A DNA stretch of 43,657 nucleotides from Phoronis australis (lineage: Eukaryota; Phoronida; Phoronidae): NCBI GenBank assembly GCA_002633005.1, contig NMRA01000720.1, positions 38,533-82,189 on the forward strand, written 5' to 3'. The position numbers and the translations under genes are program-made. This document shows positions 11,870 to 23,300 of the stretch, one piece after another. Within the stretch, counting starts at the first letter, position 1; each line of letters opens with the position of its first letter. Under the pieces are notes generated by a model, which was not told the DNA's origin, made no database searches, and saw nothing but the letters and a program-made list of their open reading frames with translations.

Positions 11870-13362
11870 CGTTGCCTAGCTGCAACTTCCCGTATAGAGA
11901 TCCCCATTCTGAGATATACCCCAATGGCAAGGTACCAGGTGACGTGACAACGTGACTCCCTATGATCATGGTGATGCCAAGAATTCTAGATGATTAATGT
12001 TTGGGAAAGATGTTTTCCACCTTGGTGGAAATATTTACACATGATTGGAAACAGTTTTCCCCCAGGTGCAAATACTTCACACCTGGGTAGTTTTTCCAAA
12101 CATTGGGTGTTAATGTTTTCACCAGAGTGGTCATGGTTTTTACCTGTTAATACAAAAACGATGTTTCAATACCATAGAAAAATAGTAACTGTGATAAAAT
12201 TCGTGTCCCCTTGGGCCACCATAGGCTACGTGTAAAGAATGCTACTTTGACACCCTCACCGGTCCAGATTCGACAGCACGACATCTGCCGGTATTGATTA
12301 AAGACACTGTACTCTTGTAGTTAAGTACATCGCCGCAGGCTGAAGATGTTATCATTCTCAGGATAATCAGACCCGCCATAAACACGCTGCCGGCGATACA
12401 ACTATTTTTAAGTTTTCGCTTCGAAAATTTACCATATTATAGGAATATATGTATTATTATATATGGTTCGTGAAAAGTATATAATGCATGGTTAGGTTTT
12501 TGAATTTGGAAAATCAGACAATGAGAGTTGTGACTTTTACAACCTAAATTTTCGTGCCGTGTTATGCTCCTCGTTAATTCTGCAGGATGTGCAAGATAAT
12601 TGGGCCATACAACCAAACTAACAGGCACTGGTTGGATTTTGAGGTAAGCCACATGTCATAGTACAATTGTTGTGGGTGAGTAGCTGTGCATCTGGATTTT
12701 GGCTTACATTGTAAGACATTTGTGTGCCTTTAAACTGGCGATGCCTTACCTAAGTGAAGTGACGACTGGAATAATAATTGATCAATCCAAGTGGCATGGT
12801 TGTGTGACAAGCAAATATCATACGCAACATATCTTGATAATTGTCAAATCTGTTTGAGCAAGTGAAGGAGTTGTCTCCCATTGTAAGGGTCACGGGTTCA
12901 ACATTTTCTACTACACCACAAACAGCTGTGAATTTCAGACTAGTGCAAAATTATATGGTTAAGGGCTCGCACGTCACAAAACAGAGGTGTCCTTCAGAGA
13001 AACACAATTTCTTCGTTTCATCTGATATGACGATCCCCAGCAAGATCACTTATAGGTGACTGTTGTCTGCTAATGCGAACTCCCAGGGTTACCTTAACAA
13101 GGCCATGTTTAACTTACTTACGTATCCAGGTGCTACGGATGTGCGTTATGTCGATACAAACCTTAATGTTTGATTCGGATCCCGAAAATTCCCAAACGCG
13201 TGTGCCCTTAAATTGCTCAGCAATAATCGCCATCAGATGTTTTCGGCGAACCCAATCAAATTTTTCGTGATTATTAGGAAACATGGTGTAGAAAATTTTA
13301 GCCACCTTATTGTCGAACTCGCGCTGGTACAGCACTTGGCTGTTTGCTGCTGTATAGTCTAA

Positions 13363-13645
13363 TTTAGTGCGCAATGCGTAGGAATAGTAATGCTCGTTTT
13401 TTAAGAAAATATAGCACCTATACATGTATTAGTGTTCTAGGTAAATTGATCCAACTGAATGTAATCATTGTTTTTCTGGGGAGCAGAGAATTACAAGGAT
13501 GATATTCGCGCATAGGCTGTGAAGGTGGCGATTTCAAATTAGAGTAAAAAATGTTGTGTATGGATAGTACTATATTGGTATGTGTTACCGCCGACATGTA
13601 CCGTGGACATAACCTGCCTCAGCAAATGACGTACAATGTATTGTT
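13363..13645. repeat. Direct duplication, copy 1 (283 bp)
   Basis: This block from tttagtgcgcaatg to gtacaatgtattgtt recurs at 13810-14092 with the same length and only a few substitutions (for example gattt-caaatt against gattt-gaagtt, and ctatattgg against gttatattgg). See the partner entry for the likely cause. Confidence 0.9.
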
Positions 13646-13809
13646 CAGGGCTTGGAATGACCAATGACAAAAAACGCGGAAACTTTTACGGCCCAAATCA
13701 TGCCTGGAAATGGTCACTGTGAACCCTTCCTCGACAAAAATCGGGAGGACTAAAAAAAAAAAAACGTTACCACCATCAGTACCTTGCGTCTGCGTCCTTT
13801 TAGCTCTTN

Positions 13810-14092
13810 TTTAGTGCGCAATGCGTAGGAATAGTAATGCTCGTTTTTTAAGAAAATATAGCACCTATACATGTATTAGTGTTCTAGGTAAATTGTTCCA
13901 ACTGAATGTAATCATTGTTTTTCTGGGGAGCAGAGAATTACAAGGATGATATTCGCGCATAGGCTGTGAAGGTGGCGATTTGAAGTTAGAGTAAAAAATG
14001 TTGTGTATGGATAGTGTTATATTGGTATGTGTTACCGCCGACATGTACCGTGGACATAACCTGCCACAGCAAATGACGTACAATGTATTGTT
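13810..14092. repeat. Direct duplication, copy 2, beginning immediately after an N
   Basis: Second copy of 13363-13645. It starts at the base after the unresolved N at 13809. Two nearly identical copies of equal length, one abutting a join symbol, is the pattern left when two alleles are placed side by side in an assembly. A true recent duplication cannot be excluded. Confidence 0.88.
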
Positions 14093-15030
14093 GTAGTTAT
14101 AGAGGTGTAGTTATTTTTATAAATCTCTAGTTTCTGAACGAGTGTACTTTAATTTAGACAAACTGGCGTTATAGAGGTGTTTGCTTTACTTTGCTAAAGT
14201 TGTTTTAACACATTAAAATGCGTTTGCATGCACTTTAATAAAAAGGTGTACACAATGCATAAACAAGCAAATTGTTTGATTGAAAAAATGTATATTCAGC
14301 CCTTATGAAAAATAAAACAGATTACATAACAAAAAGATGAAATGACAAAACATAATAATCAGATCGACCTCCTAACAGCCATGCCCCTCTCTGCTCAGTA
14401 ATCATATATCTTGTCCACCAAACTATATCTCCGACTCTCTGCTCAATACCCCGAGGTTGGTAAGAGATTTTTTGAAAAACAGAAATCGAACGCAGTTTAA
14501 ACATTGTAGGCAGACAAAGCTTCAAAAATAGCCATGAAACTTATAGGTCATGAGGCCTTCACCACTGGACAGGTATAGAGTGTCTACATATCAACAGAAC
14601 TGCATTTTCGTTTTAGTGAATAACAAAAATATTTGATTACCATGCATGCACGCACACCCAGGAGGGTTCAGGGGTGAAGTTAGGAAAAAAGGTACAACAG
14701 TTTACACTTACTCCATTTCATTTACATCATATTTTAACCAAAAGTCCCACAGGTTGCGCTGTGTACCATCATTTAGTATGAGGTGCTATTAAAATGTAAT
14801 TTTTGATGCATTTGACATTTGTTTACTCACGTAACTCCAAAATGATGAAATGAAAGAATTGATAAGTCCCCCTTAATGCTTTCCAAATATAAACAAACAC
14901 TTACAAATTTGGCAACCTTTGTCCAAAGAGCTGAAACCAATGATGGTGCAACTTGAGATATCAATAACATCAGGATGAGATAATCAATCTCTTCCTGCTA
15001 ACGGTCATAATGGCAGTTGATTACCAAGGA

Positions 15031-15183
15031 CCAGTATCATGGACCAGTATCACCGACCAGTGTCATGGACCAGTGTCACAGACCAATATCATGGACCAGT
15101 GTCACGGACCAGTATCATGGATCAGTGTCACAGACCAGTATCATGGACCAGTGTCACGGACCAGTGTCATGGATTAGTGTCAT
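15031..15183. repeat. Tandem repeat of 15 bp arranged as 30-bp dimers
   Basis: Units 'accagt(g/a)tcatgg' and 'accagtgtcac(g/a)g' alternate through the block, giving about ten 15-bp units. It ends about 20 bp before the inverted-repeat element at 15207. Confidence 0.85.
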
Positions 15184-15471
15184 ATAACCATATGAACACA
15201 GCTTAAAGGCGAAGGCAACCTTTTTTCATGTCTTTTTTAGGAAAAATAAGGTTCGTTGGTTATCCCGGACACATTTTCCACATAATTACAGCTTTTCATT
15301 ATTTGATTAATTATTCGTTGTCTACTCCGGAAGTGACGAGTTGGGAGGCAAGAATTTCCCGCCTATTTATTTTCGTATAGTCGGACTGTGAGAGCTGCTG
15401 AGTCAGTCATTGTTCTACCTCGGTTCTGCTAAGTTCGGTCATCGTGTGATTTTGTTTCCGAGTCTGTCAAC

Positions 15472-15573
15472 ATGCCACACTGTTGCTGTGTACCGGGATG
15501 TACTCATTATCGTTTCACGGACAGAGGAACAACTGTCCCACTTGGCCGAGTGTCCGCGACACACTCCCACTGA
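15472..15573 (+). pseudogene. THAP-domain start in the left arm
   Basis: ATG, then PHCCCVPGCTHY, then 20 unrelated residues and TGA at 15571-15573. The first cysteine pair of the C2CH zinc site is present, but the downstream AVPTF-like segment and the C-x2-H half are missing. The frame leaves the inverted arm at 15510, and similarity to the right-arm copy stops there. It is a truncated remnant. Confidence 0.55.
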
Positions 15574-15597
15574 TAGTGACCTGAGCACACAAACTGT

Positions 15598-15849
15598 TTA
15601 CACCTCGTCATGTGACTCCCTCGCCACACACCTGGCACCTTCTAAATACAGTAGCTCCAATACTTTAGACAAGTCCACAATAAACTTATCCAAGTTTGGT
15701 TCACCGATCTGTTCATTGAACGACGAACTGTCCTCTTCACTGGATTTCGAACGGGGCCTGTATTCACTCTCACTAAACATCGCAGCAGGGCTGCTTACAG
15801 GCTTTGGGCCATAATGAGTACATCCCGGTACGCAGCAACAGTGTGGCAT
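15598..15849 (-). pseudogene. THAP-domain start in the right arm running into the element centre
   Basis: Mirror copy of the left-arm THAP start, with ATG at 15849. After PHCCCVPGCTHY it diverges into a Ser/Glu-rich stretch (SKSSEEDSSSFNEQIGEPN) and ends after VARESHDEV. The frame is open for about 30 nt upstream of this ATG, but the matching ATG in the other arm makes 15849 the natural start. The second zinc-ligand half is absent. Whether the Ser/Glu-rich part is a remnant of the original transposase or chance is not clear. Confidence 0.5.
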
Positions 15850-16189
15850 TTTGACTGACTCGTAAACAAATGCAAACGACAACTGAACTTACAACAACCG
15901 AGGTAGATGAATGACTGGCTCGACAACGCTCATGTAGTCAGACTATGGGAAAAGAAATTGGCGTGAAGTCCTTGCCTCCTAAAACGTCACTTCCGGAGTA
16001 GATAACAAATAATTAATCAAATAATGAAAAGCTGTAATTATGTGGAAAATGTGTCCGGGATAACCAACGAACCTTATTTTTGCTAAAAATGACATGAAAA
16101 AGGTTGCCTTCGCTTTTAATAAACTTGAAATAGTATTAGCAAGATTAATACATAACACTGTCTAGTAGGACTGCTTACAGGAGAAATGT

Positions 16190-16735
16190 GGTACCCAAGA
16201 GCCAAAGATCTAGCCCACACACCATGACCACACATCATCCAGCGGACTAGTCCATGTATCTCCATCAAACTAGTCAATGTATCTCCATCAGACAAGTCCA
16301 TATATATCCAGAGAACTAGTCCACACATCATAACCACACAGCATCCAGTGGACTAGTCCATGTATCTCCATCAGGTTAGTCCATATATCTCCAAAGATCT
16401 AGTCCACACACCATGACCACACAGCATCCAGAGGACTAGTCCATGTATCTCCATCAGACTAGTCCATATATCTCCAGAGAACTAGTCGACACACCATGAC
16501 CACACAGTACCCAGCCGACTAGCCCATATATCTTCAACTTGCTAGTCCAGAGCATAGTCCATATATCTCTAGTGGACAGAGCATAGTCCATATATCTCTA
16601 GTGGACTTGGCATAGTCCATATATCTCTAGTGGACAAGTCCATAAGTCTCCAGCTGATTGGTTCATGTGTCTCCAGAGCCCAGTCCACATATCTCTAGTG
16701 GACTAGTCCATGTACCTCTAGTAGACTGGTCCATT
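16190..16735. repeat. Complex minisatellite based on (g/c)actagtccatatatctcc
   Basis: The core 'agtcca(t/c)(g/a)tatctcc' occurs more than a dozen times. In the left half it is interspersed with 'ccacacaccatgaccacacagcatcca' segments, giving a higher-order period of roughly 75-110 bp. From about 16550 to 16635 a shorter unit of about 30 bp (gcatagtccatatatctctagtggac) is repeated three times. CTAG is strongly enriched. It lies between the fold-back element and the 3' end of GTF2H4. Confidence 0.88.
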
Positions 16736-16859
16736 CACTGCATCTCGTCATGAAACAAAGCCCACTGCAGACCATAGTATGCACACAACCTGCATAGACA
16801 ACCTGTTGACTTTTACAGTATTAGTCCCTTTCACCTTCTAATCTGCTGTAAGACAGAGA

Positions 16860-17310
16860 GACTCTCCATGACCTGTGACCTCCAGTGACATCTGATCCTG
16901 ATCAGTCAATCTTTCACTTTTCATCATAGTGACACGCCTTATTCTATCACTATTGTTCAAGAATCCTTACAACTTCTGGCATGTAGGATGCTCAATGAAA
17001 TTCAACTTGTGACCTCCACCAACTCTCAGTGACCTCCACGACCTCTCAGTGTCAGTCAGTCTTCCTCTGTATTATGATGACACTCATCCATCAGCTCTCA
17101 GAGTTCAGGAATGCTTGCAAACCTCAGGCAATTTGGAGCCACCGTAAACTTTAACCTCCAGTGACCCCTGACCTTTATTAGTCAGTCTGGTCCTTTGCAG
17201 CTTGATGTCTTGCTAGAACAGCTGGCTGGAGTCGTGGAATTCTTGTAAACATCTGGCATGCAAGATCCTGGCCGGCCTCCAACCGTCAATGACCCTATGA
17301 CCCTGATCAG
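16860..17310. repeat. Diverged tandem repeat of about 130-150 bp reaching the GTF2H4 stop codon
   Basis: Three successive segments share the order 'gtgacctcca...tgac', 'gatcagtca-tct', a middle block, and 'gaat(c/g/t)cttgcaaac...ctggca'. The anchor 'gaat-cttg' occurs at about 16961, 17109 and 17238. The last copy contributes 'gaccctgatcag-ctgttctctt', which overlaps the stop codon and last codons of GTF2H4 (stop at 17307-17309). The predicted 3' UTR of the gene is therefore made of this repeat. Confidence 0.6.
17174..17179 (-). terminator. Candidate poly(A) signal AATAAA for GTF2H4
   Basis: TTTATT on the + strand, read as AATAAA on the - strand, about 130 nt beyond the stop codon at 17307-17309. 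It is the first such hexamer after the stop and lies inside the repeated 3' UTR. Confidence 0.4.
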
Positions 17311-20300
17311 CTGTTCTCTTTCTTCTGCCTCTTCCAGAACTTCTTAACGTCATCATGGCCATCTTTAGTCACCACCATCACTCTCTGGGCGGGGTTCTCC
17401 CATGTTAGCACACCAAGATCCTGTTGGAGACAATAGACGCTACTAGATGAGAAACTTCATGAAATACACAAGATTTAAAGACCTCCGTTCTCGTTTGTGA
17501 TCTGAGAATTTTTGAGGAGCGCATTTGGTGAGTTAACATTATGGTAAGTATCAAACCCTGCTTCTGGCTGACAACTACAACAACATCTAAAACCTAGACT
17601 TCCAATAGATGTCACTTTCCTCACTCCATATTTCAGAGATTATTTCTAGCTGCTGTATTCATACTGACTTATTTTATCACTGAGTGATAGCTTACCCTAG
17701 CAAAGTCTCTGAGAAGTTCAAAGTCAGTTTGTGAGAGGAACTGACTATAGAGGACACCGTCGTTGAACTTGAACCTATCACGCTCCAACTCCCACAGTCG
17801 TATCTGATCACTGATGGTAGGGGGCAGCACTGGCTTCTGCAAGAAAGACACGATAAAATGACTAACTGGGTAGAAATTACGAATAGGATGATCTTCGTGT
17901 GGTTTCTGTCTTTCACTGCTAAAGTAGTGAAGAGTCATTGAGAGTCGTCAAATTTCTTCAAACTAGAACATAATATGGCAGAAGGGTAAGATTTTCAACA
18001 AGATTATTATGGTTGTCATGGAGAAATACACAAAGAAAGAAATGTTGAACATTTTATAGCAATACATTGAACGTTTCAAAGGACATTGAATTAATTGATG
18101 TTACAGACGATGCATGAGAAAAAGCATTCACTGACTCACTGCCAAGTTTTCTCAAGAGACAAGTAACTCAACTTATTCACAATAACCAGACTAGCATCAG
18201 CTTCAGTCAGCTGATGTGAGCACTTCAGCTATGCAGCCTGATCTCTCAGTGTCATCCTAGACTATATAACTTCGCTGGTGAGACCGTATGAAGAACAAGA
18301 TTCTAATCCACCCACAGGTGGCGCCACTCACAGTGGCTAGTGAGACCCTGACATCCCAGATATGCACTTCACTCTAGACCTTCACTATGTGTACAGGAAT
18401 GAAGAACAACATTATGATCCACCCACAGGTGGCGCCACTCACAGTGGCTGGTGAGGCCTCAGGCATCAACTCAGCCCCGGTTTACAGAGCCAGTATGGTG
18501 TAGTGGGCTGGTTCCTTTACTTGAGGACATGGGTTTGAGTCCCACTGGGGCGCACTGATAGACCTCAAGTCTCTAGCTCTCTAGCTTGGTTTAAATTGCA
18601 TATTATTAAAGCATGCAAATGGTTCAAGGTGATCAGTGCAATGTGCCCAACCGATCGGCTGGCGCACGTCTGGCACAGTGTGTACCAGAACATTTGCAAA
18701 AATTTATGACCCACGGAAAACACTTGACCTGTTTTAACATTTCCGAATGGGCATGACCTCGCAGAAAGTTGATGATCTGCTCAGCTGTGATGCCGCACAG
18801 TAATGCCTGTCGTACACTGTCACGTGTGATTTGACCAACAGTCAAATTGGGGAATCGGTACATGAGGTCGCAGAACAAGCCAAGCAGTGCCACCTGTAGT
18901 GACGATTCTGTAACAAAGAATAAAGCTGTAGTTTACTAGTAATTAATCCCCAAGTACACTTTTTGAAACAGGAGCCAAATAAATTATTTAATAAACATAA
19001 AATAAAAACAAATGTATTAAAGAAATGATATAACGATGATATAACAACGTACAAGAAAGACTACAAATAATACAATAACACGATTTATAATTAAATTTCA
19101 GAATAATCAAAAAAACTTTTTAGCACCAGTTTTGGAGAATGGCTATTTTTTGTCACAATTACGAACTCTACTCAATTTAAAGGCCAAAGTAACATCTCCG
19201 CATTGCTTTTTGATCCAAGAACATTGTGTAGTGTCAACATGCTGTTTTATGTCTGGTGCTAAAGAGATAAACACTTAGGGTCAATCTTGAGGTTCAGCAT
19301 TCTAGCTGGAGGCACCAGGAAAACATCAAACCACTCTATGTTTTACATTGAGAAAGTGCATAGATTCGTAAACTAAAAACACTCATCAAAAATTATGCAA
19401 ATGGCTATGTGATTTATCAAAATTCCAAATAAGCTGATCAATTTTATTTATTTAATAGTTTCCAGGGAAACAGAGCTAATTGGTAAGTGATCGCCTGCCT
19501 GGATACAGTGAGCATATTACCTCCCTTTTATAGAGTAACCAGACTGAGTATAGAGTTATGTGCTAAGGTCAACCTGTGGCTACCTCTATCTGTCCTCAAC
19601 CTAAACTCTGTAATAGGGTTGTGTCGAATTACATGGTGACACTCAAATCTCACTGTTTACATACACAATGCCACAATATCAGTCAAGCACTTCTGTAGAG
19701 CATCGTTGGAGTTCCACTTGTCATTTGTCCGTGCCGTATCCATTACAATTTGTTCTTAGCTCTATTATTTAATTTGTCCTTCAAATGCCAACAAAGTGCT
19801 ATGCTGTGGGTTGCGACTCTGGTGGGAGATTATTGGATAAACTTGATAAAAACTCAGGGATGTGTGACCTTAACTCCTACCCTTTCCCGACACCAATCCA
19901 AGACAAGAGAGACAGAAAAAGCAAGACTGTCAAGCAGGACAGAATCCACTTTTTAGAAGAAACCTTTTCAATTGGGGTATTTTTCAATCACAAGTCAGTT
20001 AGAGTTGATAATATTTCCACAGCCATGCCATAGCTCGACAGTTTCCAACATGACCAATAGACAGTGCCTGACATTCTCAAATAATTCCGTTGATACAATG
20101 CGTTTTAAGTCTGGAACAAAGGAGAGTCATACCCTAGTGTAACCCTCAACAGCCCAATTAGTCTTTATGGTCAGGACAACAGTATAAGACTAACAGTATC
20201 TGTTAGTAAGCTCCGACTTGTGTAATGATTGACCTTATGTAGGTGGAGCTCCGACTGTCAGTCAAAACTCACCCGTGTAAGCGTATACCCTGTAGTTGGT

Positions 20301-23300
20301 CTCCACCACCAGGAAACCCTGTCTGTGAGTATCGCCCCCTTGTGACAGACCAGAGCCCAGGTTGATAGCCAAGTGTGTGGGATAGTATCTTTGACACTTG
20401 CGCTGAAAGGTAATGAGATATCACTGAACTGGTTGTAATGTTATTGAATTAGGGAACTGGTAATGACATGCCACTGAACTGATTATAATGCTATTGAAAG
20501 ATAATGAGATGTCACTGAACTGATTATAATGTTATTGAAAGATAATGAGATGTCACTGAACTGATTATAATGTTATTGATCCAGGAAACTGGTAATGAGA
20601 TGTCACTGAACTGGTTATAATGTTATTGAATTAGGGAACTGGTAATGACATGCCACTGAACTGATTATAATGCTATTGAAAGATAATGAGNATGTCACTG
20701 AACTGATTATAATGTTATTGATCCAGGAAACTGGTAACGAGATGTCACTGAACTGATTACAATGTTACTGAATTAGAGAACTGGTAATGAGATGTCACTG
20801 AACAGATTATAATGTTATTGAATTAGGGAACTGGTAATGACATGCCACTGAACTGATTATAATGTCATTGAAAAGTAATGAGATGCCACTAAACTGGTTA
20901 TAATGTTATTGAAAGGTAACAAGATGTCACTGAATTGATTAATATATTATTGAATTAGGGAAGTGGTAACGAGATGTCACTCAAGTGATTTCAATGTACC
21001 ACAATAATGACATTAAGAGTTGTACTGAAAATTGTGACTGGGTATCAAAACCTTAATATAAAATAGACTATCGAATAATCTTTTGATAATAAAATGAAAG
21101 ATTCTTTAAAAGTCTAATAAACTGAAGATGAGCTGCATACTTAATCGTTTACAAGGGTAATTAAAAATGCACGGAATCAGGTAACAGCACCTGTACTACG
21201 CTGATTATAAAATTTAATGTGTTTAAATGGACAGTGTAATGATAAAACTACACAATGAAAATTGTGTTCTATATAATATTTATCCAGTACCTTTCGTTGA
21301 AATACAAGTCCAAACTCTCTTAAATGTTGCAAAAACTTGAGAAGTTCTTCTTCCAATCCTTCAGAGGAATAGTCCTGAAAATGGTAACAACTTCGTGTAA
21401 GTTTACATCATATTGGTGTAGTCCTGAAATTGGTAACAACTTCATGTAAGTTTACATCATATTGGTGTAGTCCTGAAAATGGTAACAACTTCATGTAAGT
21501 TTACATCATATTGGTGTAGTCCTGAAAATGGTAACAACTTCATGAAATTTTACATAACATTATGTAGTCCTGAAAGTGATAAAGAATTGACTCCCCGTAA
21601 GTTCTCAAATATTGCTGTGTTATTTTTCCAGATCATACCATACTCTCAAGTTTAGCCAGATATTTAGACATTTCGTCGACCAACAATTTCTGTTCATTAA
21701 ATTACTAAGCATTAAATTCCAACATACTAAAAGCAAAGTCTCAATGCTGTTTACAAGACAACACTACACTTCTGATGTCATCATTCTTTTAAATACACCA
21801 TAGATTTGCAACTTTGACATTTTCTTGCTAAATATCCTTGAGCAGGTGCCACCCCCTAAACGGACCACATGACCATTCCGTTTACTCACTGAAATTCACC
21901 AACAGGTGGAGTGATCGCTCACCGGTTAGTGTGTGGTGATGGGAAATTCTTGCGTCTATTTTATTGTCCAGTATAGCAGATGACGTACTTGCCGGAAGTA
22001 AAGAGAGTTATGTCTGTCAGGTGTCGCTAGTGAATAGCAACGTCATGGCTTATGCCTTAGATCACACATATCATCCAGTGAGAACATTACAGAGTTGGAC
22101 GTCCACGAACATATGTGATTACACAAACTCTAATTTGTTACCTGTGACATCATATTTCAGGGTTAATCACATTTCTGCAATACGTAAGAAAAGAGCAGCT
22201 TAGTAATCACTCCACCTGTTGGTGAACTTCAGTGAGCAAACAGAATGGTCATGTTAATGAATTCAAATTGTGTTCGATTGTCACAGTAGTGGATTTCCAG
22301 GTCATTTTGTTTAAATACTTTCCGTGCCAGGGCTTGGAATAACCAATGACAAAAAGAAGTAATATTTCCACGTGGTGTATCCTTCCGCAAATAAAAAGGC
22401 TTGTGTGCTAGAACTATTTTTTGTGTTGTAAAACTCAACTGAAAGAAACAATTTTTCAAGGAAATAGTCAATAATAACAAAATGAGACAAAAAAGCAGAG
22501 AAAACTGGAAATCAGAAAAGAGGGAATTGCAACCAAAAAAGATGAAATCATCTTTAAAGAGGACAATTCCAAGCTGTGCCAACCATATTTATAAAACATT
22601 TGCTACTGACCTTGCCCAGAGTTGAGAAGCTGAGTTGGAAGAGGAAGGACAGCAGTTTGACCAAATCTTGACCACGTGACTGGACAGTGTCCAGGTACTG
22701 TAGCATGAAGTGCCACACTTGAGACTGGGTGTCCATTAGTAGGAACTGGAACCCTGCTTGAGTGATGACGGGTGCACCGTCGGGGGTCTCACTAGAACAG
22801 GATGTAACGCAATCCTGTCAGTGTAAAGATTGTTTAGAAGTGCAAAAAACTTCCACCAGGTGTCTCACTTTTATCATATACTTGCATGTACAGTGGAAAT
22901 CAAAACACTTTAAAATTAAAATTAAGAAATTGGACTGCACCGTAGTCATTAGATCTAATGAAACGGGGAGATAAGTCTTAATTATTTTCAACACGTACTT
23001 GGCGTTCCCATACTATAACTATGTCCTTAGTCCCTAGTCACCTTTTCATGAGGCCCGAGTGTAGTAATATCTCGACCACATCACGACTGACTCCATCCGC
23101 TGCCTCACGTGATCCGACCATGAAGTGAAGTATACACTGGAATAACAAAGCTCATTATTAAAATTACTGAAATTTACTATTTTATTAGTAATTAACTTCA
23201 ATTCACGTTTAACCTGTCAAATCAAAACCGTATTTTGGAGACACAATACAGAATCACCAATGTCACTGTGATCTCAACAAATATTAAAATTATCATTTAA

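Larger units (their letters stand above)
5972..15030. other. Intergenic stretch without a secure gene
   Basis: No set of exons could be linked here. Contents that can be named are listed separately: a hairpin at 6171-6209, a LINE-like fragment at 7771-8013, a tandem repeat near 9400, a purine-pyrimidine alternating tract near 11,820 and a direct duplication at 13.4-14.1 kb. Two G-rich stretches at about 8190-8250 (- strand) and 8893-8945 (+ strand) share a 'tcgagggggttgt...ttggggt' block and are probably copies of one dispersed repeat. Open frames at 7184-7411 (-) and 13114-13425 (-) look somewhat protein-like but have no recognisable motif or splice partner. The rest shows no structure I can support. 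Confidence 0.5.
15207..16115. mobile_element. 909-bp fold-back DNA element with 304-bp terminal inverted repeats and THAP starts in both arms
   Basis: The left arm (15207-15510) and right arm (15812-16115) are reverse complements over their full 304 bp with modest divergence. The termini are AGGCGAAGGCAACC on the left and, reverse-complemented, AAGCGAAGGCAACC on the right. TTAA sits directly outside both ends (15203-15206 and 16116-16119) and may be a target-site duplication. Each arm ends internally just after an ATG followed by PHCCCVPGCTHY, the C-x4-C opening of a THAP zinc finger, a domain found in P-element-type transposases. The unique centre (15511-15811) contains no transposase core that I can recognise. 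It is inferred to be a non-autonomous derivative of a THAP-carrying element whose 5' end was copied to both sides. A TTAA target is more typical of piggyBac-like elements than of P elements, so the superfamily is open. Confidence 0.8.

Noticed and set aside
13114-13425. 103-codon - strand frame (KIFYTMFPNNHEKFDW...)
   Set aside because: It has no recognisable domain or splice partner, and its first part lies in the duplicated, possibly mis-assembled block.
22762-22974. + strand open frame of 70 codons
   Set aside because: Its first part is the antisense of the GTF2H4 exon at 22611-22791 and the rest is intron.
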